From contig NZ_SDSD01000001.1 in assembly GCF_004798965.1 (NCBI RefSeq), positions 434,001-498,000 of the forward strand: a DNA stretch of 64,000 nucleotides. Direction: 5' to 3'. Of the stretch, positions 36,008 through 43,406 are shown in pieces. The translations under genes and the position numbers were made by a program. Source of the stretch: Onishia niordana (GTDB taxonomy: Bacteria > Pseudomonadota > Gammaproteobacteria > Pseudomonadales > Halomonadaceae). Under the pieces are notes generated by a model. That model worked only from the letters and a program-made list of their open reading frames with translations. It made no database searches and was not told the origin of the DNA. Positions within the stretch are counted from its first letter, which is position 1. Every line of letters begins with the position of its first letter.

Positions 36008-36047
36008 TTGCAATGCAACATAGCAAAGCAGTTGTTGCAGTGCAACA
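36008..36047. promoter_or_regulatory. Two palindromes upstream of the phasin gene (candidate PhaR sites)
   Basis: TTGCAATGCAA (36008-36018) and TGTTGCAGTGCAACA (36033-36047) are each perfect around one central base and share the core TTGCA-N-TGCAA. Their centres are 27 bp apart, 50-90 bp upstream of phaP. TGC-rich palindromes of this kind are bound by the PHA-responsive repressor PhaR in other bacteria. Confidence 0.55.
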
Positions 36048-36127
36048 TGGATTTTTCATCTCGGGGCGACGGGCGACCCTACCCAGTTCGCCAGACACTC
36101 ATGACAGAGTAATGAAGCCCGCCGACA

Positions 36128-37606
36128 TCAGGCGAAGGGCAGCACCAGGCTCACCCGCGTGCCCTCCCCCTGACGACTGTCGACCTCGATCCGGGTACCG
36201 TGCCGCTCGCAGATCTCGCGCACGATCGACAGACCCAGCCCCGACCCCTCGCCCTTGGCGATGCTGTCACGGGTGCGGTAGAAGCGCTGAGTGATCACCG
36301 GCAGTTCCTCGGCGGCGATGCCAACGCCGCTGTCGACGACCGATAGCCGCACGCCATCGTCTCGCGCCTCGGCATCGAGCCGCACCCAGCCGCCGGCTGG
36401 CGTGGCATTCAGTGCGTTGTCGATCAGGTTGCATAATACCCGGTCGATCAGCCCCAGGTCGGCGTCGACCCAAGGCAGCGCGGGGTCGCAGGCCACGCTC
36501 AGGGCGACCTCGGCCTGGCCCGCCTGATGCCGGAACTTGCCGGCGATGTCATGAGCCAGCTCGGGCAGCGAGAAGGGCTCGCGCTGCAAGGGCTTGTCGT
36601 AAGCGTCGAGCCTCGCCAGCGTCGACAGCTGCTGGGCCAGCCGGGTCAGTCGGTCGGCATTGTCGAGGATCGAGCAAAGCGCCTGGCGACGCTCTTCCTC
36701 CGAGCCTTGTGGGGCGGACAGGAGCTGTTCGGTATAGCCTCGCAGGGAGGTCAGCGGGGTACGAAAGTCATGGGTCAGGTTGGCGATCAGCTCGCGTCGT
36801 TGGCGGTCGGTCTCGCGCATCGCCGCCAGCTGCGCCTCGATGGTCCCGGCCATATCGTTGAAGGCACGCGCCAGGCGGCCCAGCTCGTCATCACTGGGCG
36901 CCTCGATGCGCTGGCTGTAATCCCCGCCGGCGAGGCGCTGCACTGCCGTCGTCAGGCGGGTGAAACGCCGGGTCAGCAGCGCGAACCACACCAGGCCGAA
37001 GATCCCGGAGACCAGCAGCGCTATCAGGCCCGCGGCCACCAGCGTACGAGTAATGGAGCTGGTGCGCAGCATGGCGAACATCGAGGCCTGGCCGGCGTTG
37101 GTGAGATCGGCGTAAAGATAGCCGGGCTCGCCCGTCGGGCCATAGCTGATACGCGCCACCGAGAACACGCCAGGCTCGCCCCCGCAAGGAGAGACCGCCA
37201 GCACCGGCAGCATCGGATCCTCGCCGAGCAGGGTCTCTAATGCCTGGGGCGAGACCCGATGCTCCTGATGACAGGCCGGCTCGGCGTAGTCCGCAACCAC
37301 CCGCCCTCGATCGTCGAGCACATACAGCGCCAACGAGGGGTTGATCGAGGCGATATGCCGGGCCATGTCATGCGCGGCCTCGCTGTCGGCCCCCTGCCGT
37401 AGCGCCGGGCGCATGACCTGGGCCAGGTTGTCGGCGAGGTGAATCTCCTGACGCTGCTGGAGCTCGCGACCGAGCTGGTTGAACTGGCTGATGGCGATCC
37501 AGGCCGCGGCCACCGACAGCAGCAACAGACTGATCAGGTAACCCAGCGCAATCCGCGCATAGAGGCTACGGCCCAGGCGCGCGCCGCGCCTCAGTAGCTC
37601 CCTCAT
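36128..37606 (-). CDS. Membrane sensor histidine kinase
   Basis: 492 residues. TM1 near 17-40, periplasmic domain of ~145 residues, TM2 near 188-211, HAMP to ~262, phospho-His279 in LTHDFRTPL, then an ATPase with NLIDNALNATP, DSGVGIA and GSGLGLSIV. The periplasmic domain holds two cysteines (Cys112 and Cys141), which could form a redox-sensitive disulfide; this is inferred. The start codon overlaps the response-regulator stop by 4 bp. The operon diverges from the gene of an exported Met-rich protein and a cytochrome b/Mo-enzyme pair. Confidence 0.92.
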   Translation of the reverse strand: MRELLRRGARLGRSLYARIALGYLISLLLLSVAAAWIAISQFNQLGRELQQRQEIHLADNLAQVMRPALRQGADSEAAHDMARHIASINPSLALYVLDDRGRVVADYAEPACHQEHRVSPQALETLLGEDPMLPVLAVSPCGGEPGVFSVARISYGPTGEPGYLYADLTNAGQASMFAMLRTSSITRTLVAAGLIALLVSGIFGLVWFALLTRRFTRLTTAVQRLAGGDYSQRIEAPSDDELGRLARAFNDMAGTIEAQLAAMRETDRQRRELIANLTHDFRTPLTSLRGYTEQLLSAPQGSEEERRQALCSILDNADRLTRLAQQLSTLARLDAYDKPLQREPFSLPELAHDIAGKFRHQAGQAEVALSVACDPALPWVDADLGLIDRVLCNLIDNALNATPAGGWVRLDAEARDDGVRLSVVDSGVGIAAEELPVITQRFYRTRDSIAKGEGSGLGLSIVREICERHGTRIEVDSRQGEGTRVSLVLPFA

Positions 37607-38364
37607 GGGCTTTCCCCTCCCACGCCGGCATCGGGCGACGCCGCATCACACCGCGAGGTGAAGCGATAGCCCACGCCCCAGACCGTCTCGATGAAACGCG
37701 GCCGGGCCGGATCGGCCTCGATCTTGTTGCGCAGGCGATTGATATGGGTATTCACGGTGTGGTCATAACCGTTGAATTCCTCGCCCCAGACGCGGTCAAG
37801 CAACTCGCCGCGGCAAAAGCTATGCCCCGGGTGGCGGGCGAACAGCGATAGCAGCGCGAACTCCTTACCGGTGAGCTGCACCGGCTCGCCATCGAGCTCG
37901 ACCCGATGCTGGTCGGTATCGATGACCAGCGGGCCGCACACCAGCGGCGGGGTACCGCCGATGTCGTCATCGCCGCTCGCCCGCTGCTGGCCGCGTCGCA
38001 GCAACGCCTGCACCCGGGCCAGCAGGATCGGTAGCTGGAACGGCTTGGTGACGTAGTCGTCGGCGCCGATCTCGAGGCCCTCCACCACATCGCGCGTCGC
38101 CGCCTTGGCGGTGACCATCAGCACCGGGGTCAGGCTATCGCGGCGCCGCAGGCGACGACACACCTCGAGACCGTCCATCCGCGGCAGCATCAGGTCGAGC
38201 ATCACCAGATCGTAGCGCGGCCCCGTCGTGTCTCTGTAGAGCGCGGTTAGCGCCGCCTCGCCATCGGTGACCCAGTCGCAGGCATGCCCCGCATTGATGA
38301 GTTGTTCGCTGAGCAGTTTGCCGATCTCGGGGTTGTCCTCGACACAGAGGATCCGGTAGGCCAT
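37603..38364 (-). CDS. OmpR-family response regulator
   Basis: 253 residues from ATG 38364 (MAYRILCVEDN), with AGGAG 9 bp upstream; an ATG at 38388 would add eight residues. Receiver domain with phospho-Asp57 in VMLDLMLP and Lys in TKPF; C-terminal winged helix from about 150 (ALLSLFARHPGHSFCRGELLDRVWG). It is the first gene of a leftward regulator/kinase operon. An 11-bp-period direct repeat sits about 90 bp upstream, between it and the Met-rich gene. Confidence 0.93.
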   Translation of the reverse strand: MAYRILCVEDNPEIGKLLSEQLINAGHACDWVTDGEAALTALYRDTTGPRYDLVMLDLMLPRMDGLEVCRRLRRRDSLTPVLMVTAKAATRDVVEGLEIGADDYVTKPFQLPILLARVQALLRRGQQRASGDDDIGGTPPLVCGPLVIDTDQHRVELDGEPVQLTGKEFALLSLFARHPGHSFCRGELLDRVWGEEFNGYDHTVNTHINRLRNKIEADPARPRFIETVWGVGYRFTSRCDAASPDAGVGGESP

Positions 38365-38452
38365 CGCGCCTGACTCCTGGCTTTTCATGTCCCTACTCTA
38401 GAGGCGCCGGACGAGCCGTGCATCACGAAAACGTCACACCGCCTCATCGTCA

Positions 38453-38471
38453 CGTGATGATTTCGTGATGA
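38453..38471. promoter_or_regulatory. 11-bp-period direct repeat, candidate response-regulator site
   Basis: CGTGATGA-TTT-CGTGATGA gives two identical octamers 11 bp apart, the spacing typical for tandem binding of OmpR-type regulators. A related segment, CATCACGAAAACGTCAC, lies at about 38421-38437. The site is between the divergent regulator gene and the Met-rich protein gene. Confidence 0.5.
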
Positions 38472-38550
38472 ATTGCCAGCACCCGCCAACTAGCTTGATA
38501 AGGGCCGGCGAGATGATCGTCGGTCGCTCATACAAGATTGGAGGTTCACG

Positions 38551-38883
38551 ATGATCAAGCTATCGCAACACCCCAAGACCGTGCTGTTCGCCGCCCTGCT
38601 GGGCACCGCCCTGCTGCTGCCGACGACCGCCCTGGCCGAGCACCATGAAGAGGGCATGCAGGAAGGCGAAAGCATGGAGCACGATGCCATGTCCGGCGAA
38701 AACAGCATGGATCATGACGCCATGGAAGGAGACAGCATGGAGCATGACGCCATGGGCGAGGACAGCATGGAGCATGACGCCATGGGCGAGGACAGCATGG
38801 AGCATGACGCCATGGGCGAGGACAGCATGGACCATGACGCCATGGGCGAGGACGAGATGATGGAGGAAGACGACAAGATGTGA
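38551..38883 (+). CDS. Secreted methionine-rich tandem-repeat protein (MrpX-like)
   Basis: 110 residues. A Sec signal peptide (about 1-29, ending TTALA) is followed by an 81-residue mature chain with 16 Met, 8 His, many Asp/Glu and no Cys. It is built from 10-residue units of the type DSMEHDAMGE, four near-perfect and earlier degenerate copies. SD GGAGG lies upstream of ATG 38551. Composition and context (next to a cytochrome b and a YedY-like Mo enzyme) resemble MrpX, a periplasmic peptide whose methionines scavenge hypochlorite. Met/His-rich repeats may instead bind copper or another metal. It is similar in style to MxKDx pentapeptide repeat proteins but has His-Asp in place of Lys-Asp. Confidence 0.85.
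   Translation: MIKLSQHPKTVLFAALLGTALLLPTTALAEHHEEGMQEGESMEHDAMSGENSMDHDAMEGDSMEHDAMGEDSMEHDAMGEDSMEHDAMGEDSMDHDAMGEDEMMEEDDKM
38671..38850 (+). repeat. 30-bp tandem repeats inside the Met-rich gene
   Basis: Units at 38731-38760, 38761-38790 and 38791-38820 are identical; 38821-38850 differs at one base; 38701-38730 and roughly 38671-38700 are diverged copies. Each encodes ten residues, so copy-number change would keep the frame. Confidence 0.95.
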
Positions 38884-38970
38884 TGCTCGCCACTTGTCTG
38901 GCCGACCGGTGCCGGCGCCATGCCCACCGGTCGGCGTTTTCCTCGATCTCCACTTCAAGGAGGGTGTCCC

Positions 38971-39882
38971 ATGCCACTCTTCGGCAAGGCTCGGCCGGAT
39001 CCGGACCGCCCAGACGGGGCCCCGACGCTCATCAAACGGCATAGCGCCTTCACCCGCCTCTGGCACTGGGTGAATTTCGCCTGCCTGATCATCCTGCTGA
39101 TGAGTGGCCTGCAGATCTTCAATGCCCACCCCGCGCTCTACTGGGGCAAGGATTCTCACTTCGACAGCCCGGCGCTGTCGATCGGCGCCGAGCGTGACGC
39201 AAGCGGCGCCTGGCAAGGCATCACCCGCATCGGCGGCTACCGCTTCGATACCACCGGCGTGCTGGGGATCTCCGGCCCGTCCGACGACCTGGAGCGTCGC
39301 GCCTTTCCCGCCTGGGCCACCCTGCCCGGCCCCCGCTGGCTCGCCAAGGGGCGCCAGTGGCACTTCCTGGCCGGCTGGATCTTCGCGCCGATGCTCACCG
39401 CCTACCTGCTCTATCTGGTGTTCAGCGGGCAGCTTAAGCGACGCCTTCTTCCCCGCCGTGACGAATGGCGCCATCTCGGCGAGACGATCCGCGACCATGT
39501 CCGGCTACGCTTTCACCACGGCGAAGAGGCCCGTCACTATAACCTGCTGCAGAAGCTCACCTACCTGCTGGTGCTGCTGGGCCTGCTGCCGCTGGTGGTG
39601 CTCACCGGCCTGACCATGTCGCCGACCATGGATGCCGCTTGGCCCTGGCTACTGGACGTCTTCGGTGGTCGTCAGAGTGCGCGCACCCTGCATTTCATCT
39701 GCGCCATCGGCCTGCTGGCCTTCTTCCTCGTGCATCTCGCCCTGGTGCTGGTCTCCGGCGTGTTCAACAACCTGCGCTCGATGATCACTGGACGCTATGC
39801 GCTTCACCCTGAGCTATCCCCTGCGCAACCCCATGCCCCTTCCTCGGCGCTGCCCCCGCAGCAGGAGCCCCGCGATGACTAA
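38971..39882 (+). CDS. Membrane cytochrome b (b561/thiosulfate-reductase type)
   Basis: 303 residues from ATG 38971 with AAGGAGG upstream. Four or five membrane helices with haem-ligand-type histidines: TRLWHWVNFACLIILLMSG, GRQWHFLAGWIF, and TLHFICAIGLLAFFLVHLAL. A ~90-residue loop lies between helices 1 and 2. It probably passes quinol electrons to the exported Mo enzyme encoded next, whose gene overlaps by 8 bp. The role is equivalent to MsrQ/YedZ, though the sequence is of the cytochrome b561/DUF4405-like type rather than YedZ. Confidence 0.88.
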   Translation: MPLFGKARPDPDRPDGAPTLIKRHSAFTRLWHWVNFACLIILLMSGLQIFNAHPALYWGKDSHFDSPALSIGAERDASGAWQGITRIGGYRFDTTGVLGISGPSDDLERRAFPAWATLPGPRWLAKGRQWHFLAGWIFAPMLTAYLLYLVFSGQLKRRLLPRRDEWRHLGETIRDHVRLRFHHGEEARHYNLLQKLTYLLVLLGLLPLVVLTGLTMSPTMDAAWPWLLDVFGGRQSARTLHFICAIGLLAFFLVHLALVLVSGVFNNLRSMITGRYALHPELSPAQPHAPSSALPPQQEPRDD

Positions 39883-40645
39883 ACCAACCGATAGCGGCCG
39901 CCGCCGTTTCCTGACTCGCTCCCTGCTGGCCGGTGGCGCGACCCTGCTCGCCGGCTGCGACGCGCTGACGCGCAGCGACGCCATGGGCAAGCTGTTCGAG
40001 ACCAGCAGCGCCCTGACCCAGCAAGCGCAGCGCCTGCTGGCCTCGCGCCAGTCGCTGGCCCGGGAGTACACGTCCGCCGATATCGCCTCCACCTTTCGTG
40101 CCAACGGCACCACCAATCCCGACGAAGCGGCCTACCGCAAGTTGGCCGAGAACGGCTTTCGCGATTGGCGGCTCGAGATCGGCGGCCTAGTCGAGCGGCC
40201 CCAGGCTTTCTCTCTGGACGAGCTCAAGACCATGCCGGCGCGCACCCAGATCACCCGCCACGACTGCGTCGAGGGCTGGAGCTGCATCGGCCAGTGGAAA
40301 GGTGTAGTGCTCGGCGACCTGCTGGATCGGGTCGGGGTTAGCGACCAGGCGCGCTTCGTCGTCTTCCACTGCGCCGACCGCTACCGCGGCGGCGACGCCT
40401 ATTACGAGAGCCTGGACATGCTCGAGGCCTATCATCCGCAGACGCAGCTAGCCTACGCCCTCAACGACGCCGACCTGCCCATCGCCAACGGCGCCCCGCT
40501 GCGACTGCGCGCCGAACGCCAGCTCGGCTACAAGATGGCCAAGTACATCATGCGCATCGAACTGGTCGAGAGCTTCGCGAATATCGGCCGCGGCCGCGGT
40601 GGCTATTGGGAGGATCGCGGCTATAACTGGTGGGCGGGGATCTAG
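39875..40645 (+). CDS. Tat-exported molybdopterin oxidoreductase (YedY/MsrP-like, sulfite oxidase fold)
   Basis: 256 residues from ATG 39875 (AGGAG upstream, 8-bp overlap with the cytochrome gene). The leader has a twin-arginine motif (GRRRFLTRS) and a lipobox LAGC with Cys28, suggesting a Tat-exported lipoprotein. The Moco domain has the Mo-ligand Cys131 in RHDCVEGWSCIGQWKGV and a second Cys137. FHCADRYRGGDAYYESLDM and GAPLRLRAERQLGYKMAKYIMRIEL are conserved in this family. Likely reduces methionine sulfoxide or another S- or N-oxide in the periplasm with electrons from the cytochrome b. Substrate is inferred from context. Confidence 0.88.
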   Translation: MTKPTDSGRRRFLTRSLLAGGATLLAGCDALTRSDAMGKLFETSSALTQQAQRLLASRQSLAREYTSADIASTFRANGTTNPDEAAYRKLAENGFRDWRLEIGGLVERPQAFSLDELKTMPARTQITRHDCVEGWSCIGQWKGVVLGDLLDRVGVSDQARFVVFHCADRYRGGDAYYESLDMLEAYHPQTQLAYALNDADLPIANGAPLRLRAERQLGYKMAKYIMRIELVESFANIGRGRGGYWEDRGYNWWAGI

Positions 40646-40654
40646 GGCACGTTC

Positions 40655-40918
40655 GGCGTCGAGCTGCCCCACTTAAGCCACTAAGGCCTACGCTTTCGCC
40701 GCCGCGCAGAGCGAATGCCTGCGCCTACATCGCGGCGGCTCGTCCTTTACTTAGATCTCGCCGACTGCCGCCCCAAGTTCTAGCCCGAGAGCCCGATGCT
40801 CATCAGCGGTTGAAAGCGTGAGGTCGACGCGATGACCTGGCTGATCACCGAGGTCAGCCACGACATCAGCGATAGCGCATTCACATCCGAGCTCCAGATG
40901 GAGCTAAAAAGCATGTAA
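40655..40918 (+). pseudogene. Decayed C-terminus of phage late-control protein D (gpD)
   Basis: Read in two frames, the DNA gives AYAFAAAQSECLRLHRGGSS (40686-40745 region) and then LDLADCRPKF (40751-40780), stop, PESPMLISG, stop (40811), KREVDAMTWLITEVSHDISD and a SAFTSELQMELKSM end at 40918. This follows the order of a P2-type gpD C-terminus (repeat of an AA-rich helix, RG, LA-x-G-RP-x-L-PE-x-P, SGFK, EVD-x-x-WLI-x-V-x-H, GFTT-x-LE). One frameshift near 40750 and in-frame stops at 40781 and 40811 make it non-functional. It begins just after the Mo-enzyme stop. Assignment is by motif reading only. Confidence 0.6.
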
Positions 40919-40927
40919 AATCAAAGT

Positions 40928-42697
40928 TTAGTTCACAGCTTCTATAGCTTTGACTAACTCTTGAACTCGATCCCGCAAATCAAGAACATCTAGACCGGCA
41001 CCCACCCCCACAGCTGATTTAGCGACCTTAACCTTATCAACATTCTCTACACTCTTACCCGAGCTATTATTAAATGGAAGCACATGCTGAAACTCCCCTA
41101 TGCGCTTCCTTGACCCAAAGCCCTTATAAACTTCTTTCAAGGACGCTGTCATCACACCCTTATCTATGTAATTCTCAATCTCTCTCCCCTTCGTAACCCA
41201 TGCCACCCCTCCAACTTCACCAAGCTCTTTAACTATCCTTTTCTTTGTTGAATTTATATCATCCTCGGCCTTTCTTTTATCACTATCCATTAACACACAA
41301 GCATTTCTATTTATCTTAACAATCTCAATAAGGGAGTCATCACCCCCGACAAAGTCAAGCTCATCACTTGCAGTCAAGTGACTTAACAATCGCCCGCCAT
41401 AGAACATGACTGAATAGTGCACACCCTCTACTAACTCCTCGTTCACCAAGGATATCCAATGCTTTATATAAACTCTATCTGAAGGCCCTTCCACCCAAAT
41501 AATGAAATTAGACTGCAAAAGATCTGACGGACGATAACCAAGATCAAAAATTGCCTTGGCTTTCCCACGATCAGAAAAAACCTTCACGACCTTTGTTGCA
41601 TTATCATCACCCAAATAAGACCTATAAACTGATGCACCTCTATCATCTATGAAGCTAGGCGAGTGGGTGGCAATAAAATACTGATTGGTGGTTTGTTTTT
41701 TTATATATCCAATCAACCTCCTTTGTAAAACAGGGTGCAAATGTATCTCGGGTTCTTCAATACAGACTATCTGCTCATCTACTAAGGTACAAAACGAAGC
41801 TAGCATAATCACTTCATGGATGCCCGTACCTAGAGATTCCAATGGAAGAACCTTTTCGTTCATATGAACAAGAACGCAGTCCCGCTCGTACGGAATCTCT
41901 ATCTTTGCCCCTTCGCAATGAGTTACTGATGCTAAGAAATGATTAATCTTGTCAAACTTATCCCTCTCCCCTCTTTCTTGAACACCTGGGTTCTGTAGGC
42001 GTGCAAGCTTTTCTATAAGCCCACTCCCGTTCCAAACATTCTCATCGTACCCATTGGGCGTAATTTCTCTAACAGCAGGTATAAAATAGACTTCCTTTAC
42101 ATCCTTCTCAATATTCCCAACAACCCAACTTATTGTTTCAGGAATATGGTGCCGCAACGTATCTCCTCCTGTCTTACTAACGACGCCACTCCACAACTCC
42201 AACCAAAACCTGGGATCAAAGTCTTGCGCAAGTTTGTTATTGTCTGGATCAAAAAGAAAACCAAGACTTTGTTTTTTATTATCATATGAAAACCAAACCA
42301 TACCATCAAGGCTTATAGCATCAACTATGGCATCGATAATATCGCAATATATTTTTTCTCGCATCTCTCTTAACTTTTTCGGCAATGCACTTTTTGAAGC
42401 ACCTGCCACGTCAGACGCGGGCACTCCCACTCCTCTAACAACTTGAGATGCTGAAGCACCAACATGGATATCTAGATCTTCAACTTTGGAAAGAGCATGC
42501 GTTACATTCTGTTTCCTAAAGCATCTCAGCAAACCTTCAGACTGATTGAATATAAAATGCAGAACACAAGACTTCCCCGAATTATTTTCTCCAATTATAA
42601 AATTAATATCAGAGAATCCACTCAAATACTGAACACTTTTCCCCACGCCCTTGTAGTTAGAAAAAACAACACCTTCTAAAAAATTCCTTTTGCTCAC
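40928..42697 (-). CDS. OLD-family AAA ATPase / TOPRIM nuclease
   Basis: 589 residues. SMC-like ATPase with Walker A GENNSGKS (36-43), Walker B QIVCIEEPEIHLHP (309-322) and the H-loop ATHSPSF; C-terminal TOPRIM domain with the catalytic Glu403 in VEGPSD and the DSD acid pair near 471. This is the layout of the P2 OLD nuclease and other overcoming-lysogenization-defect proteins that degrade DNA and defend against phage. The gene is far more AT-rich than the rest of the window and uses A/T-ending codons, which indicates recent transfer. No gajB/UvrD-type helicase follows, so it is a stand-alone type rather than Gabija. Phage remnants flank it on both sides. Confidence 0.88.
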   Translation of the reverse strand: MSKRNFLEGVVFSNYKGVGKSVQYLSGFSDINFIIGENNSGKSCVLHFIFNQSEGLLRCFRKQNVTHALSKVEDLDIHVGASASQVVRGVGVPASDVAGASKSALPKKLREMREKIYCDIIDAIVDAISLDGMVWFSYDNKKQSLGFLFDPDNNKLAQDFDPRFWLELWSGVVSKTGGDTLRHHIPETISWVVGNIEKDVKEVYFIPAVREITPNGYDENVWNGSGLIEKLARLQNPGVQERGERDKFDKINHFLASVTHCEGAKIEIPYERDCVLVHMNEKVLPLESLGTGIHEVIMLASFCTLVDEQIVCIEEPEIHLHPVLQRRLIGYIKKQTTNQYFIATHSPSFIDDRGASVYRSYLGDDNATKVVKVFSDRGKAKAIFDLGYRPSDLLQSNFIIWVEGPSDRVYIKHWISLVNEELVEGVHYSVMFYGGRLLSHLTASDELDFVGGDDSLIEIVKINRNACVLMDSDKRKAEDDINSTKKRIVKELGEVGGVAWVTKGREIENYIDKGVMTASLKEVYKGFGSRKRIGEFQHVLPFNNSSGKSVENVDKVKVAKSAVGVGAGLDVLDLRDRVQELVKAIEAVN

Positions 42698-42847
42698 AAC
42701 ACCCCCTCCCTTTCTTCACAACAAACCATTCATATCTGAAAAACTCATATAACAGCTATACTCAAAAACCTGTGCTCAAAGTTCTGACACGCTACCCTTT
42801 TTAGAAAAGAGGGACCAACCATTTCCCCCCATACTCACGCGCCTGGC

Positions 42848-43093
42848 TCACCACCACGCCACGCAGGTCCGGTAGCTGCTGAACAACCGCTGCTCGCCTT
42901 CTACCTCCACGATTACCAAGTCATCGTGCTGGGCGAGTTTCTGCTCGTCGACCACCAGCAGGTCGTCTTCCATCAGCGGACCGCCCACGCCGGCGTCCTT
43001 AATTACCTCCCCCAGGTAGCAGGCCGGCTTGAATCGCGTCGGGTCGTATCCCGCCAACGCCGGGTGGTCGATGCCGAGACACACCGGGCCCAA
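42848..43093 (-). pseudogene. Fragment resembling an S24/UmuD-type repressor C-terminus
   Basis: The reverse strand encodes LMEDDLLVVDEQKLAQHDDL followed by VIVEVEGEQRLFSSYR, close in pattern to the S24 peptidase segment of LexA/UmuD/phage repressors (M-x-DGDLLIVD...GDIVIA-x-V-DGE-x-x-VK). The G-x-SM catalytic serine expected just before is not visible (GVGGPLM) and there is no DNA-binding domain upstream. I read this as a decayed remnant; it could also be an unrelated short frame. Confidence 0.35.
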
Positions 43094-43406
43094 GTAGTTC
43101 GCCCGTATGTTTTTCCCTGCCAGTTCCGATTGTCACCTTACCAGCCCTATGCACGGGACCGGTCGCCTGCATCTCTAATTGTGCTCTCTCGTAACAGGCA
43201 GCCTTCGCTCCGCCTCGGGGGGATCCCGATGTAGCGAGCGCCGGCGAAACGGCCCTTTTCCGCCATGTACATTGAGACAAGCGTTTAAACCCCGTCTTTT
43301 TATCGCCTTGATGCGCTTTGAAGGCGGCGATACTGTCTTGCCATCGGGCGAGTGCTGCCCGCTCCATCATAATTTCAAGAACAATCTCAAGGCAGGAGCT
43401 CCCACC
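43094..43406. other. Intergenic leader upstream of the liv operon
   Basis: 313 bp with no convincing gene. GC content returns to the chromosomal level here. An inverted repeat, CGCCTT (43304-43309) with AAGGCG (43321-43326), could form a leader hairpin. The livG promoter must lie in this stretch but no clear consensus was seen. Confidence 0.45.

Noticed and set aside
40928..42697. Gabija-type system
   Set aside because: The ATPase-TOPRIM protein would fit GajA, but no GajB-like UvrD helicase gene is next to it on either side.
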